A stretch of DNA of 64,000 nt from Uloborus plumipes (Eukaryota > Arthropoda > Arachnida > Araneae > Uloboridae), in the NCBI GenBank assembly GCA_038373865.1, contig JAXGGA010005142.1, positions 16,864-80,863 of the forward strand. The letters are read 5' to 3'. Below are positions 1 through 11,285 of this stretch, in pieces; within the stretch, counting starts at the first letter, position 1; the number at the start of each line of letters is the position of its first letter. A program made the position numbers and the translations under genes. The notes beneath the pieces are model-generated. The model was not told where the DNA came from. It saw only the letters and a program-made list of their open reading frames with translations, and did not search any database.

Positions 1-553
1 AATTTTGGGTCTATTCAATGTTTTTCAAAAAATCAAATTTTGAAAGAGTTACGAAATTTAAATTTTTATACAGCCCCCCAGTCCTATCAATCATCTTTAG
101 TAAAACATTCTTGACATTGTAACGTTTAAAACTAAAAAAAAATCACTGTTCTACGACAAAAATTGACCGAGTTATGACATTTTAAAAAATCAAGATTTTG
201 CATTATTTCATGACGTCATCGAGAGATCGCTTAAGGGACCGTATGCGAAATCCTTCAAAATCTTGATTTTTCAAAACGTCATAACTAGGTCAATTTTTGT
301 CGTAGAGCAGTGATTTTTCTTTAGTTTTAAACGTTACAGTGTCAAGAATGTTTTACTAAATATGATTGATAGGACTGGGGGGCTGTATAAAAATTTAAAT
401 TTCGTAACTCTTTCAAAATTTGATTTTTTGAAAAACATTGAATAGACCCAAAATTCCTTTCGTAATTTGGAGATTTTTTCCTAAATAAACTATATGCTTA
501 TCTCTAACGGTTTCGAAATTAGCTATTGGTCCACGATTGGAGTGGACACCCTG
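1..553. repeat. Foldback (palindromic) element, family A, copy 1, cut by window edge
   Basis: Nearly the whole stretch is one long inverted repeat centred near position 227. The left arm reads into the reverse complement of itself and ends at 553 with GGAGTGGACACCCTG followed by TA. A second, complete copy lies at 5475-6125, so about 100 bp are missing here off the left edge. No reading frame is evident. The CAGGGTGTCC terminus and flanking TA fit a non-autonomous Tc1/mariner-type foldback; that class assignment is inferred. Confidence 0.85.
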
Positions 554-823
554 TATATACGCCTATAATTTTTATAAACACATTAAAAGGAACCTGCTTA
601 TATGGATGTGTATTCCCGTGTAAGGAATGATCTTAAATGCTTATGGGGTAAAAGTGCACTTCCTTCTGTATCAATCAAGAAATACAATCTAAGGTAAGAT
701 AATACTGTACGAAATATCGTAATGTTAAAAAGAATTTGAAACAAAAAGGTGTACTATTTTTTTTTCCAAAAAGGTTGTGTCTTTTAGAAAATCAGTTGAG
801 CAAAATCTTTTTGATATTTCATT

Positions 824-2648
824 ATGAAAATGCAAGGATTTGTTCTCTGTTCTTGCAAAATTAAAGTTCCTATTGATGAAAGGGCCTTTTTAACGGATCA
901 AAGAACACTAGGTAAAATGATAATTGGAAATGTTGATACAAAAGCAAGCAAAATAATTGAAAAGAGATTAAAACGAAATGATAGAGCAGCTGAAAGAGCT
1001 AAAAATACTCAACTGCAAGATATTGTGGAAAAAGCAGGTAGACTTTCTACTTCTAATGCAGGACAGATTTTGAATTTTTCTAATTCTTCTCGCAAAAATG
1101 AAGTTACGATTTCTGCCTATGAACAACTTAAAACGAAAAGCACAATTATAAGTCAAGATTCTCATTCAACTTCGCAAATGAAAACTAGACTTCCAAATTT
1201 AGCACAGGCTTGTGACAGAACTGGTGTGTCCGATAGGTCAGCTTCAGTCCTCATAAATGCTTCTTTACAAGATATAGGAATAATTACTAAAGAGTATTCT
1301 TCTAAAGTAGTCGATCGTAGTAAAATTAGAAAGGAAAGGAAAAAAAACTGTCTTAACTTGAAAAGGAAAAATGAAGAACTCTCTTCAGCAGAAGAATATG
1401 GATTGTACTTTGACAGTCAAAAAGACAAGATTTTAATTCAAATTAAGGAAGAAAAACGGAGAGCTAAAAGAACAATCACAGAAGAGCATATTGCTTTAGT
1501 TTTAGAGCCTGGATCTAAATATGTTGACCATGTCACTCCCAAATCTAGTAGTTTAAATGCCATAAAAATCAGCATATTAAGTTTTTTAGAGAAAAGTGCT
1601 GACATTTCTAAGGTACAAGCTATTAGGTCTAATGGAGCAGTGGTCAATACAGGATCTAAAAATGATGGTTTAATAAGACAAATTGAACTCTCTGTTGGGC
1701 GACCTTTATAATGGTATATTTGCTTATTACATACTAATGAATTACCGATACGTCATCTAATGGAACATTTGGATGGAACAATTACAGTCCCTAACGGATT
1801 GTGGAAACATTGGGGGGAAACTAGAATCTTGTGAAGGTATGCCTGTAGTTCACTTTTGAAAGGATAGAAGTAACTTTGCCCGAGATTGCCTTTAATGAAC
1901 TTAGTACGGACCAGCGGTATTTCTACGAAATGTGAACTGGAATTTCAAACGGAAAAATTCCGTACAACTTGTCACAAAATGCTCCAGAAAAATGTGTCAT
2001 GCCAAATGGCTAACGAAAGCAAATAGAATTTTGCGGCCCACTGGAGAACTTGAGAATATTAACACAGTATGTTACTAGAGTAGGCATGCATGTGGTTTGA
2101 TATTAAATCTAAATCATCATGTCTGTATGGTAGTCAACATTTTTACAGTATAATAAAAAAAATCTTGATTTCTACCTAAAGAGCTAAGGAATATAGTAGA
2201 TAAAACACTGCTATGAAACGTTTATTTTGGGAATTCGGAGAATATTATACCGGTCTATTATACCATGCTGTCTGGTGATCGAATACACGTGAGAAAGTTG
2301 GGCCTTCGAAGATTTTTAGAGTGTAGACGGATGGATGAACTCGATAAAAATGTTCGAGGATTCAAGATTCTCATTGTATATTTCAACGTTGATAACTATA
2401 TGGATTTAATTGACTGGAATTTAGTTAACCTTACCGAGCACACGATTACGAAGTCTATTTCTTCTAATGAGGTGAACTAGATGACGATTTTGGATATTCA
2501 TGAGGATATTAATATTTTAAAATATCCGTGCCATTCACAAGCAGTAGAGAGCTGTATGAAAATAGTTACTGATACATCAGCAGCTGTATGTGGCAATGGC
2601 GCTCTGGACGGATTTATTAGATCAAGCATCGAGAATTTCGTTGCCTAA
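824..2648 (+). pseudogene. Decayed transposon-associated protein, widespread arthropod/Hydra-type family
   Basis: A 295-residue open frame (824-1711) carries conserved-looking blocks: DRTGVSDRSASVLINASLQD, VDRSKIRKERKK, LYFDSQKDK, EEHIALVLEPGSKYVDHVTP and VNTGSKNDGLIRQIEL. It ends at a TAA (1709-1711) where the homologous frame simply continues (WYICLLHTNELPIRHLMEHL), so the stop looks like a CAA-to-TAA nonsense change. A frameshift near 1815 leads into LESCEGMPVVHF and LSTDQRYFYEM. Further pieces follow at about 1995-2035 (AKWLTKANRILR), 2265-2480 and 2513-2648 (KYPCHSQAVESCMKIVTDTS, VCGNGALDGFIR). I recognise this order of blocks from multicopy, uncharacterised arthropod and cnidarian proteins that behave like transposon genes. 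I cannot name a catalytic class. It is dead from several stops and shifts. Confidence 0.65.
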
Positions 2649-2728
2649 ATTTGAAACTAAAAGACAATATTGTGGAGTTCTGGAAGACAACTAACCTAAA
2701 TATTTAAAGACAAATTATAGGAGTTGTA

Positions 2729-2914
2729 ATGGAGCTTGTTATGCAGTCATCTTTACCTGACGAGATCTTGGTTTCTTTTCTCAAGGAAAACATGCAAAGT
2801 GCAGCATTTAACTTTCTTAAATATAACGATTTTATAGAATTTTCTATGGTAAATAGGCAGATGAAGATAATTTCGCAGGAAGCTAAAACTTCAGAGATAT
2901 GGTTACATCTATAG
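2729..2914 (+). CDS. Possible F-box-like ORF or exon, 61 residues
   Basis: A 61-residue frame contains a pattern like an F-box: LPDEILVSFL, then YNDFIEFSMVNRQMKIISQE, and a closing SEIWLHL, which resembles the usual LPxEIL...L..vsr.w..l..d..lW..l layout. It lies 80 bp after the relic at 824-2648 on the same strand and stops just before a foldback element at 2990. A full F-box protein would need a substrate-binding region, which is absent. It may be a broken exon, a fragment carried by a mobile element, or chance. No paralogue is visible in the window. Confidence 0.3.
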   Translation: MELVMQSSLPDEILVSFLKENMQSAAFNFLKYNDFIEFSMVNRQMKIISQEAKTSEIWLHL

Positions 2915-2989
2915 GTGGCAACTTTTCCGAATACAGGCTAATTAATTGCGATAAACTTTTTTTTTTCGAGCGTTTTCACTCCACCCTAA

Positions 2990-5443
2990 TATATATATAT
3001 ATGGTAGAATCCATGTCAATTCAGGCAGGGTCGAAAATTGATGTTCTCCAATTTTTTTTTATTTTAACATATGTTAAAATTCAAACAAAATGAGGAATAT
3101 GTACATTTTGGTTTTCCAAAAAAAAAAAATCCTGGCCCGAGATATGGGCCACCTAAGATGGCTTGTCCGGCATTATTTCACACTTGCGATTTTCGTGAAA
3201 ATCTTTAAAGTGTTTTTTCTCTGGAATGGTACAACATATTCTGCTGCGGTTGGTTTTACTTAAAAGGTTATTTTTCTCTGTTTGCAAAGATATGCAGCAT
3301 TTTTAAATTCTTGCACAACTTTTTTTTCCCAATTTTTTGAAAAATAAAATATTTTTATCATCTTTATTTTTCTCAAAAATGCCAATTTCAAACATTTTCT
3401 TTTTTTTTACTGTTGATCAGTACTGTTGAACACTACATTCCCTGGAAACGGGAGCTTCCACTTTTGCGTTTAACAGATTTTAGAGTAATTTTAAAAATTC
3501 GAGGAATTTTGCAGGAATTGTACCAATACTGGTCAGCCTACTGCGTATGCTAAACAGTATCAAAGGATACTTAGGATGGTTTTTTTTCCCCCATTTAAAA
3601 ATAGTGAAAAAACAGTTTAAGCATTTCTGACACGTGTTTTGAGGCTAAAAGGAACTCCTGTTTAAATGGAAAAACAGAAGAATCCACGCTTTTGCGAGAC
3701 ATCTTTTCAATTGGCAAAGGCATTCCTTGTAATCCGGAAATAAGCGTCTACATTGTTTATCGCTTTTTAAGTATGATTATCAACTGGTGTCTTTATATCT
3801 TCTAATTCAGGCAGAATTTTTATTTTCTTCTGTAATGACTTAATCATAAATTGTTTGAACAAAATCAAGATCTAGTGACTGCTATGAAAGTTTAAATTTA
3901 ATATTTATAAGAAGTAGAATATTTTAAAGAAAGCTTTTAAAATTGAATTTTATCAAAACACATATAAAACTTAGAAACTACAGAGGAAACTTCCAAAACC
4001 TAAAACCCTTTCAGAGATGTTGATTGGAAATGGAAATTTCTGTTTTCTCACTCTTTAATGTTCGTGCAATACAGGTTTGTCCATTACTGTGAGTCCACAC
4101 ATGTGTTTTTTGGATACCTTTCAACGGAGAATCGCACAAAATCATCAATTTTTTAGCATAAGCTTGGTGATCTAGGTTCGCTATTCGCTTGCCAGGTGGC
4201 AACTGAACAATAAATTCATAACTGACCTTTTATATAACATGCTAAATAGAATTGAATGATCTAAAACATTTCAAATGTTTACATCGACTAATAAACTGTT
4301 TATATTCCTGCTACAAATAAAAATAATGCTCCAAATGTTTCATTTGCCACCTGGAAATATGACTGCATATGTCGAATATATCAATGAATATAAAATCTGT
4401 AATCATAATGACATATCAAAATACAAAACCAGCAGATCATTTTTAGTTTATTTATACAAAATTTCTAGAGGTAAGTAGTACTATTCTGTTTCCAAACTGA
4501 TAAGAAAAATTTGTTTTACTCTACCTTCCCGCAACTCTTTTATTTCTCATTCTCTGTTTTCAACACCTGCCTTACACAGCTGTTGATTTCTTTTTTTTTT
4601 TTTTTCTTATGCTTCTTTCAAAAGATTTATGAAATAGTTTTTTTTTAAGAAAATCGTAAGTGACTCCAGGGTTTTCTTCATTGAAAAGTATATAAATATC
4701 TATGAATATCCTGCGATTTTTCTTTTTTGCTGCTCAGCTTCTTTGTTTTGTGCTGTAAAAGTCACATGGAGATAAAACTCAAAAAAAAAAATTAGGTTCT
4801 ATGTACCCCTTAAGCATACTCAGTAGTGCTTAATACTATTTTTTCACTACTATAAAATAAAATTGGGGAAAAAAAAACATCCTAAGTAGCATTTGATAAT
4901 GTTTAGGATACACAGTAGGCTGACCAGTGTTTGTACGATTCCTGAAAATTCCTCGAATTTTTAAACACAAAAGTGGAAGCTCCTCCTTTCAGGGAATGTA
5001 GTGTTCAACAGAACTGATCAACAGTAAAAAAAAAAGAAAATTTTTGAGATTGGTATTTTTGAAAAAAATCAAAAAGATGATCAAAATATTTCATTTTTCA
5101 AGAAATTGTGAAAAAAAAAAGTTATGCAAGAATTTAAAAATGCTGCATATCTTTGCAAACAGAAAAAAATAACCTTTTAAATAAAACCAATCGCAGCAGA
5201 ATATGTTGTACCGTTCCAGAGAAAAAATACTTTAAAGATTTTCTCGAAAATCGCAAGTGTGAAATAATGCCGGACAAGCCATCTTAGACGGCCCGTATCT
5301 CGTGCCAGGATTTTTTTTTTTTTTTTTTTGGAAAAACCAAAATGTACGTATTCCTCATCTTGTTTGAATTTTAACATGTGTTAAAATAAAAAAAAATCGA
5401 AGACCATCAAGGTTCGACCCTGCCTGAATCGACATGGATTCTA

Positions 5444-5462
<19 letters not shown>
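2990..5462. repeat. Large foldback element, family B, ~640-bp arms and 1.2-kb centre
   Basis: The left arm (about 2990-3627, starting TATGGTAGAATCCATGTC) returns as its diverged reverse complement at about 4810-5462, ending GGATTCTACCATA. Matching blocks include TTAAAATTCAAACAAAATGAGG against CTCATCTTGTTTGAATTTTAA, and the GGAAGCTCC / GGGAGCTTCC region. Both outer ends run into TA repeats. The centre (3628-4809) holds only short frames, none recognisable. The 66-residue minus-strand frame at 5177-5377 lies inside an arm and is not a gene. This is probably a non-autonomous DNA element; the arms differ by many substitutions and small indels, so it is old. Confidence 0.75.
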
Positions 5463-5474
<12 letters not shown>

Positions 5475-5477
<3 letters not shown>

Positions 5478-6122
5478 GGTGTCCACTCCAATCGTGGACC
5501 AATAGCTAATTTCTAAACTGTTAGAAATAAGCATATAGTTTATTTAGGAAAAAATCTCCAAATTATGAAAGGAATTTTGGGTCCATTCAATGTTTTTCAA
5601 AAAATCAAATTTTGAAAGAGTTACGAAATTTAAATTTTTATACAGCCCCCCAGTCCTATCAATCATATTTAGTAAAACATTCTTGACACTGTAACGTTTA
5701 AAACTAAGAAAAAATCACTCTTCTACCACAAAAATTGACCGAGTTATAACGTATTGAAAAATCAAGATTTTGAAGGATTTCGCATACGGTCCCTTAAGCG
5801 ATCTCTCGATAACGTCATGAAACAATGCAAAATCTTGATTTTTCAAAACGTCATAACTCGGTCAATTTTTGTGGTAGAAGAGTGATTTTTTTTTAGTTTT
5901 AAACGTTACAGTGTCAAGAATGTTTTACTAAATATGATTGATAAGACTGGGGGGCTGTATAAAAATTTAAATTTCGTAACTCTTTCAAAATTTGATTTTT
6001 TGAAAAACATTGAATGGACCCAAAATTCCTTTCATAATTTGGAGATTTTTTCCTAAATAAACTATATGCTTATCTCTAACAGTTTAGAAATTAGCTATTG
6101 GTCCACGATTGGAGTGGACACC

Positions 6123-6125
<3 letters not shown>
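5475..6125. repeat. Foldback element, family A, complete copy 2 (651 bp)
   Basis: It begins CAGGGTGTCCACTCCAATCG and ends with the exact reverse complement. The whole element is one near-perfect palindrome with arms of about 320 bp and a very small centre near the AGCGATCTCTCGAT block at 5800. It sits inside a TA repeat, with TA on both sides, as expected of Tc1/mariner-type insertion. It has no coding capacity. A transcript through it would form a ~300-bp hairpin. It is closely similar to the truncated copy at 1-553. Confidence 0.9.

Positions 6126-6169
<44 letters not shown>
6126..6169. repeat. (TA)n microsatellite
   Basis: An uninterrupted TA dinucleotide run directly abuts the right end of the family A foldback. 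It may have grown from the TA target site. Confidence 0.95.
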
Positions 6170-6174
<5 letters not shown>

Positions 6175-6202
6175 AAATTATTTGAAGAAAGTTGAAAAGA
6201 CC

Positions 6203-6410
6203 CCGCCAGAAGCCCATAGATGGGCAAAGCAGCTAAATTAATAAGCCAAGTATATAATATAACAATATATTAACAAAATAAACAATAGTAAAAACAAAGC
6301 CGAAATTGCAGGATGCAAAATTAAGAGAAGTGGATTTAGAAAGGTTGAATTCAGAGCTCATCAGCCGTGGGGGATTCAAGAGTGGTCAAAAGACCAAAAA
6401 TTTTAAATAC
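6203..6410. repeat. Dispersed repeat with a second copy near 9131-9290
   Basis: The block AGCCCATAGATG..CAAAGCAGCTAAATTAATAAG recurs at 9136-9175. The block TCAAGAGTGGTCAAAAGACC at 6373-6392 recurs in reverse orientation at about 9239-9258 (GGTCTTTTGACCACTCTTGA). One part therefore repeats directly and the other inverted, so the two copies are rearranged relative to each other. No coding sequence is seen. Class unknown. Confidence 0.6.
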
Positions 6411-6473
6411 AAATTATGTGAGGAGGATGTTTTAGTTTAAAATATATATATTCTATAGACCTGCACTGGACAA

Positions 6474-6676
6474 TTACACCAAATGCTGGACTGCAAATAG
6501 TATATAAGAGCAAAAACTTAACCTAAAAGCAGGGGATTATTCTCGACTAATTAAGAAGGCCTGCAGGAAACTAATTTTTGGGGATTTCTTTCTGATTGGT
6601 CGAGATGAAAAACCTGCTTTTAATTTTAGGTTTTTGTTCTTATATACTATATACATGCACTCTGGCATTTGGTGGT
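6474..6676. repeat. Imperfect hairpin, MITE-like
   Basis: The block TATATAAGAGCAAAAACTTA..CCTAAAAGCAGG at 6500-6533 faces its diverged reverse complement at 6613-6646. Outer matches CCAAATGCTGG and GGCATTTGGTGG extend the stem. It is about 200 bp long and lies in the presumed first large intron or 3' side of the Roquin-like gene. No transposase is seen. Confidence 0.5.
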
Positions 6677-7199
6677 TGCATGGTTGGCAGCTTATAAGGT
6701 TTTGTAACATTGTTTGAAAATAGTTTGAGAAGAAAAGTTTTGAAGAAAAACATGGTATTACCCATCAAGGAACTCTTTGTGTCAAGGTCTTAGTGCCAAG
6801 AACTTAAACTTATCTTCTGTTGCTGACCATATAGTTCTCTATCTTACCAAAATATAAGTTTTAGTTTGTATTTTGTTAGAGTTCAAAATCAAGGAGCTTT
6901 TTCTACTCTGACCTTCTCCATTAATCAGACTTGCAAAGAAAAAATGTGCTATTTGAGTAAAAATCACATAACTAGATCAAAAGTAACTTTCTTTTTCTTT
7001 CAATTTCATATACTTTTTAGTAAATTAAGAAGGAAGCATGCAGAACTATTTTTCTCTGAAAAGTGGCACTTTTCTCAGAGATTAGCCACCTTTGCTCTAG
7101 ATAATATGACTTTTTTTTTCCCCCCATTCAAAATATATAGAAAAAAATGCCCAAATAACATCGTAATTCATTAAAAAGTATGTTGAAAAAAATACTTAC

Positions 7200-7579
7200 T
7201 AACAGATGAAAATTTCATCCATAAAGCTAAATCTTCAATATTTTTCCTGGCTTCAACATAATATTTAAGATCATCATCTGATACCAATGGAACAAGAGAA
7301 GGCTGCTCAGCCGGAATCTTTCCACCAGCAAGTTGAAGAATAGCATAGTTTATAGGTAATAAATTAATGTCTGCTTTAATGGTGACCTGATCAAATGGAC
7401 ACTGTTTCTGTGGAAGATTTAATAAACAATTCCTACACATAGTATGGCCACATGAAAGACTCACGGGATACCGGATATCACGTTCAAATTCTTTGGAACA
7501 TGTAGGACAGGACAAATATTCAGTCCACTGTGGTGCTTGAACCGGCATTGTGTTCAATTACACCAAGGAAGCCTTAAGA
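7200..7579 (-). CDS. RC3H1: Roquin (RC3H1/RC3H2-type RING E3 ligase), first coding exon
   Basis: Roquins are cytoplasmic RING E3 ligases that bind stem-loops in mRNA 3' UTRs through a ROQ domain and a CCCH finger and promote mRNA decay. Translation starts at the ATG at 7548 (MPVQAPQWTEYLSC), matching the very conserved roquin N-terminus. The RING ligands are all present: C14, C17, C33, H35, C38, C41, C50 and D53, with aspartate as the last ligand as in roquins. After the RING comes LLPINYAILQLAGG and an acidic stretch. The coding part ends in a phase-1 donor, GTTA|GTAAGT, at 7200/7199. A likely acceptor (TTTTAG) at 7580 means the exon includes about 30 nt of 5' UTR and an upstream non-coding exon exists. 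ROQ and CCCH exons were not found to the left, so they lie beyond the window after an intron over 7 kb. The symbol is by family; orthology to RC3H1 versus RC3H2 cannot be decided. Confidence 0.92.
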
Positions 7580-10500
7580 CTAAAATTAAGAAAAATATAT
7601 GAGAAATGACATAACAAACGACATAAAAATATACAACTTAAAAGGAAGAAAAAGGAATAAAGCTGCATAATTCTATGGAAAAAAAAATATGTACAAAAAC
7701 ATTTTAATTTTGTAAAACATATACTATACTTGTGATTAGAGAGAAACCAGAATTATCTTGATTGAACATTCTTTTACATTGATAACATTTCATGATTTAA
7801 CTCTGGCATTTTCTCAAATAAACTATAATGCACTTTAAAATGTTATCTCTGGAATAATTACAGTACCAACCGGTCAAAAAATAAAGAAGTGAGGACTAAA
7901 TCATTTTATGAGACTTTACTTTTACTGCTAAAATGCATAGAATAAAAATTTATCTTTTTATAATTATTATTATTTATTTATTTTGTTTACGACTAAATAA
8001 AAAATATACAAGTGACAGAACAAAACTAAATAATCTTCACATTGAAGTGAGATTTTCAATTTTAGTTATAGACATTTATTTTGCACCATTGCATCAACAC
8101 AATAGAAACATATTTTGGTAATTGATACATTGAGTGCAGGAATTTAAAACCATCAGTAAAGTTAAAGTGAAAATATTTAGGACAAGTCTATAAAAATAGG
8201 CTTACTTGCAAGAGATCATACTTGATCATTTGATGATACTGATTTTGTTGCACTTAGGCAGAATTTGAAAGAGGCTTTTCCATAAGGATTGGACAGTTGT
8301 GATATTAATCTGCAGTAGACAGAGTTTAAGGAAAAACTAGCAAAAACTGGCTGTGGATTATATTCCTTTTAGGAGAAAAGAAGGTTACACTAAAATTTGA
8401 TCATGTGGTTCTCCAGGGAAACTAAAGATGTTTTTATAAGCTAGCCACTTTCATTGGTTTAAAGAAGCTGGTCACTGTGCAAAAAGGCTCCATTATTGCA
8501 AGGCATAAATTTAAGTACTTGATATGGTTTCAGAAAGAGAATAGCATAGAACAAAACTATCTTCATGGCAATAATATTTAAACACACCTAGTGAATATTT
8601 GAATAAATTAGAAACATTAGCACAGCCATTTATGACATTAAAAATATACTTACTATTATATTCTTTAAGAAACATTCATAATTCACATGGTAATAGAAGA
8701 AGCTTTCATCATAAAAGATGAGATGAGTGCATAACTGTTATATACAACATATTAAAAAACAAGCAGTTTCCAAGTTTTTCACTTGTAAAGAAGAAACATG
8801 ATGATGAAGTACTAAACAGCTCCGTGTCAAATAAAGTGATGATGATGGTGATAGAAGTGTTTAAATAACAGTTTTTTCACAGCCAAATCAGGTATTTTCT
8901 TCTTAGCAATAAAATATACTTCCATTAGGAGTGCCAAGTTATTAATAAGAGGAGAATCCTAAAACAAAACATTACAAGATTAAATTATCAATGTGAAAAA
9001 CAGAAATAATTTATTTAACTAATCAAACATCTGAAGAAAAAAATATACATTAAAAATGCAAATTGAACTACATTTTTAGATTGAAATTACTTAGTTCCTG
9101 TTGGAGTAGAATTTCTGTGCATTAATTTCTAATATAGCCCATAGATGCACAAAGCAGCTAAATTAATAAGCAAAGTTTATATTATAACAAAAAATTAACA
9201 CATAAAACAAGAAAAGCAATTTCTTTTTTTTTTTTTTTGGTCTTTTGACCACTCTTGAATCAACCAAAGCTGATGAGTACTAGATTTAACCTTTCTAAAA
9301 ATTACTTCTATTATTTTTTGCTCCTTTATTTTTTGTATTTGCTTTTCATGTTTTATGTGGTATTTTTTTGTTATATATGTGTGTGTGTATATATATATAT
9401 ATATACCTTTTGTATTCACTATTAAATATAGTTTTTATTGTATGAAGTATAAAAAATTCAGTAAGCAGTCAGTAAAAACACTTGCGCACCTCTGACTTTT
9501 ATACCTCATAATCAAGAGTTAACGTAAATTATACCTTTATTTTTATTTAAGAAATAAAAAAAAATATTTGCAATAGGGTGCAGATTTGAGTTGGAAGCTT
9601 GAAATAATGCTAATATATTATTATTTTCCTCTTTTCATAGCAACCAAATGTGAATCCTCAGCATTTATATGAGTAATCATAGCCTAGCATTAGCAATAAC
9701 AATTTAAATCTAGCCATCATGATGTTGCCTCGTAGGAGTTTCTAGGTTTCAAAAGGAATAACTTACGTGCTGTATTTAGTGAATCAAATTTTTAAATAAA
9801 AACATAAAAGAAAAAAAATCGTTAGACTGAAAATATGCACTGCTGATTGCACATTTATTAAATACAGAAAAGAAAATCATTTTTTTCAAGACAAAATTGA
9901 TTGCATTAAAAAAAATTCTTAAACAAAATTATCCTTTGGGTTAATCATGATGAGTCAGAAAAGGAAAGTTTCAATATGATCTAAAACTTTAGGTATCAAA
10001 TTTGGCAAATAAGGTTGGAGAAATCAAAAATTTTGGTCGCAAAATACAACTAACGACCATTTATTTCTAGCACTATGATAGCCAAAAACTGCACTGCATT
10101 TTAACCCCTTCCTACTTGCTCCCATCAAAATCACAGACTGGACACATCACACACACACATCGCATTTTTGGACTAGAGTATAAAGTTCAAGTCAAAAATA
10201 ATCTAAAACTCAAAAAGGAATATGTACATTATAAATACCTTAATTTATAAAATTTTCTTGAATCACAATTTTGAAAAAAACTTTTTGTGTATGTGTTTTT
10301 AAAAAATATACGGTTGTTAAGATGTTATCAATGTTCGTAAATTTCAAGAAGTTACCGAGGTTTTTCAAGAGTTACCCCAGACCACCTATTTGAGTCAAAA
10401 TATAACTTATGACACCCCTCTTTTAAATTGCACTCATCAATGCCCCCTCCAAAACCAGAAGACTGATCCATCTTTGAGAACAAAGTGCCAATCAACTTGC

Positions 10501-11075
10501 ATTTGTGCTAGGTTTTCATTGGTGCATTACACGTGTCATCCTTGAAGATTTTGTGAAGAAAAATTCAAGAATTATGAGATAATGAGCTGTATAGAGTCTG
10601 AAGAGGATGACATAATGAGAAAAAAAATTTAACGGGTAGCTAAAGTTCAAACAGTCATATATTCAAAGAGGATTTACAGATGAACGCATAATAAGCAGTA
10701 AGTTATTGCCCTTAAGTCAGAACTACATGCAATATACCGAAAGCCCCGGTATGCCAACCGGATGACAGCAGTTTCATCCCAATTTGGACTAGTTTATCTG
10801 GAACAGACAAAAACTGAGCTGACCAGCATCCATGCTGCATGATTCCATGGCATATGAAAGCTCCCTTAAGTGCCAGCTTGAATTCAACACTCATGACTTA
10901 GTTAAATTACTAGTTCAATCTTGCACTTCACTGTATTTATTTGGTAAAAAACTGGGCATCAAAATTCTTAGATTGCAATGGTGACCTACCAACAGTGATA
11001 ACACATGAAAGAATTGACAACAACTCTTGGGAGCAGGCGTGCCACGAGCCTAAACTTTTGGGAAAACAGAAATTC
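7580..11075. other. Non-coding stretch upstream of the Roquin coding exon
   Basis: AT-rich DNA with no convincing coding frame. It contains the second copy of the 6203-6410 repeat (about 9131-9290) and a (TG)n(TA)n microsatellite at 9378-9405. It is presumably a 5' UTR intron of the Roquin-like gene. A 60-residue minus frame at 10712-10894 shows no family signature. Confidence 0.5.
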
Positions 11076-11285
11076 TCAACTTGCAAAATGGCACTCATTT
11101 GGCGAATGATAAAATACAGGTATGCATAGTTCGTCTGTCAAAAAAGGGACATTTGGGTATTTGAAAATTGCAATTATATCACCATATTTGCCAAACCGAC
11201 AGATAAAATTTGCTGCATAAGGAATTTTTGGAGGGTCACGGCAACCTTCCATAACCTCCCATCGGAGTGCACCTGGATGGGAGAT
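11076..11285 (-). CDS. Unidentified candidate coding exon
   Basis: On the minus strand a pyrimidine-rich acceptor (TTTCTTGCCATGTGCAG) at 11286-11302 is followed by a 69-codon frame beginning ISHPGALRWEVMEGCRDPPK, passing through ANFICRFGKYGDIIAIF and ending LCIPVFYHSPNECHFAS before TGA at 11076. Codon use and residue composition look like a real, folded protein rather than AT-rich noise. I do not recognise the family. It could be the last exon of a gene nested in the Roquin 5' region, or a fragment of a decayed one. No matching upstream exon was found. Confidence 0.35.
   Translation of the reverse strand: MSHPGALRWEVMEGCRDPPKIPYAANFICRFGKYGDIIAIFKYPNVPFLTDELCIPVFYHSPNECHFAS

Noticed and set aside
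5177..5377. 66-residue minus frame and its partner near 2899-3093
   Set aside because: Both sit in the arms of the family B foldback, include poly-A/T-derived lysine or phenylalanine runs and match each other only through symmetry.
6866..7174. 102-residue plus-strand frame just beside the Roquin exon
   Set aside because: Low-complexity, phenylalanine-rich, antisense to the Roquin intron and without any motif.
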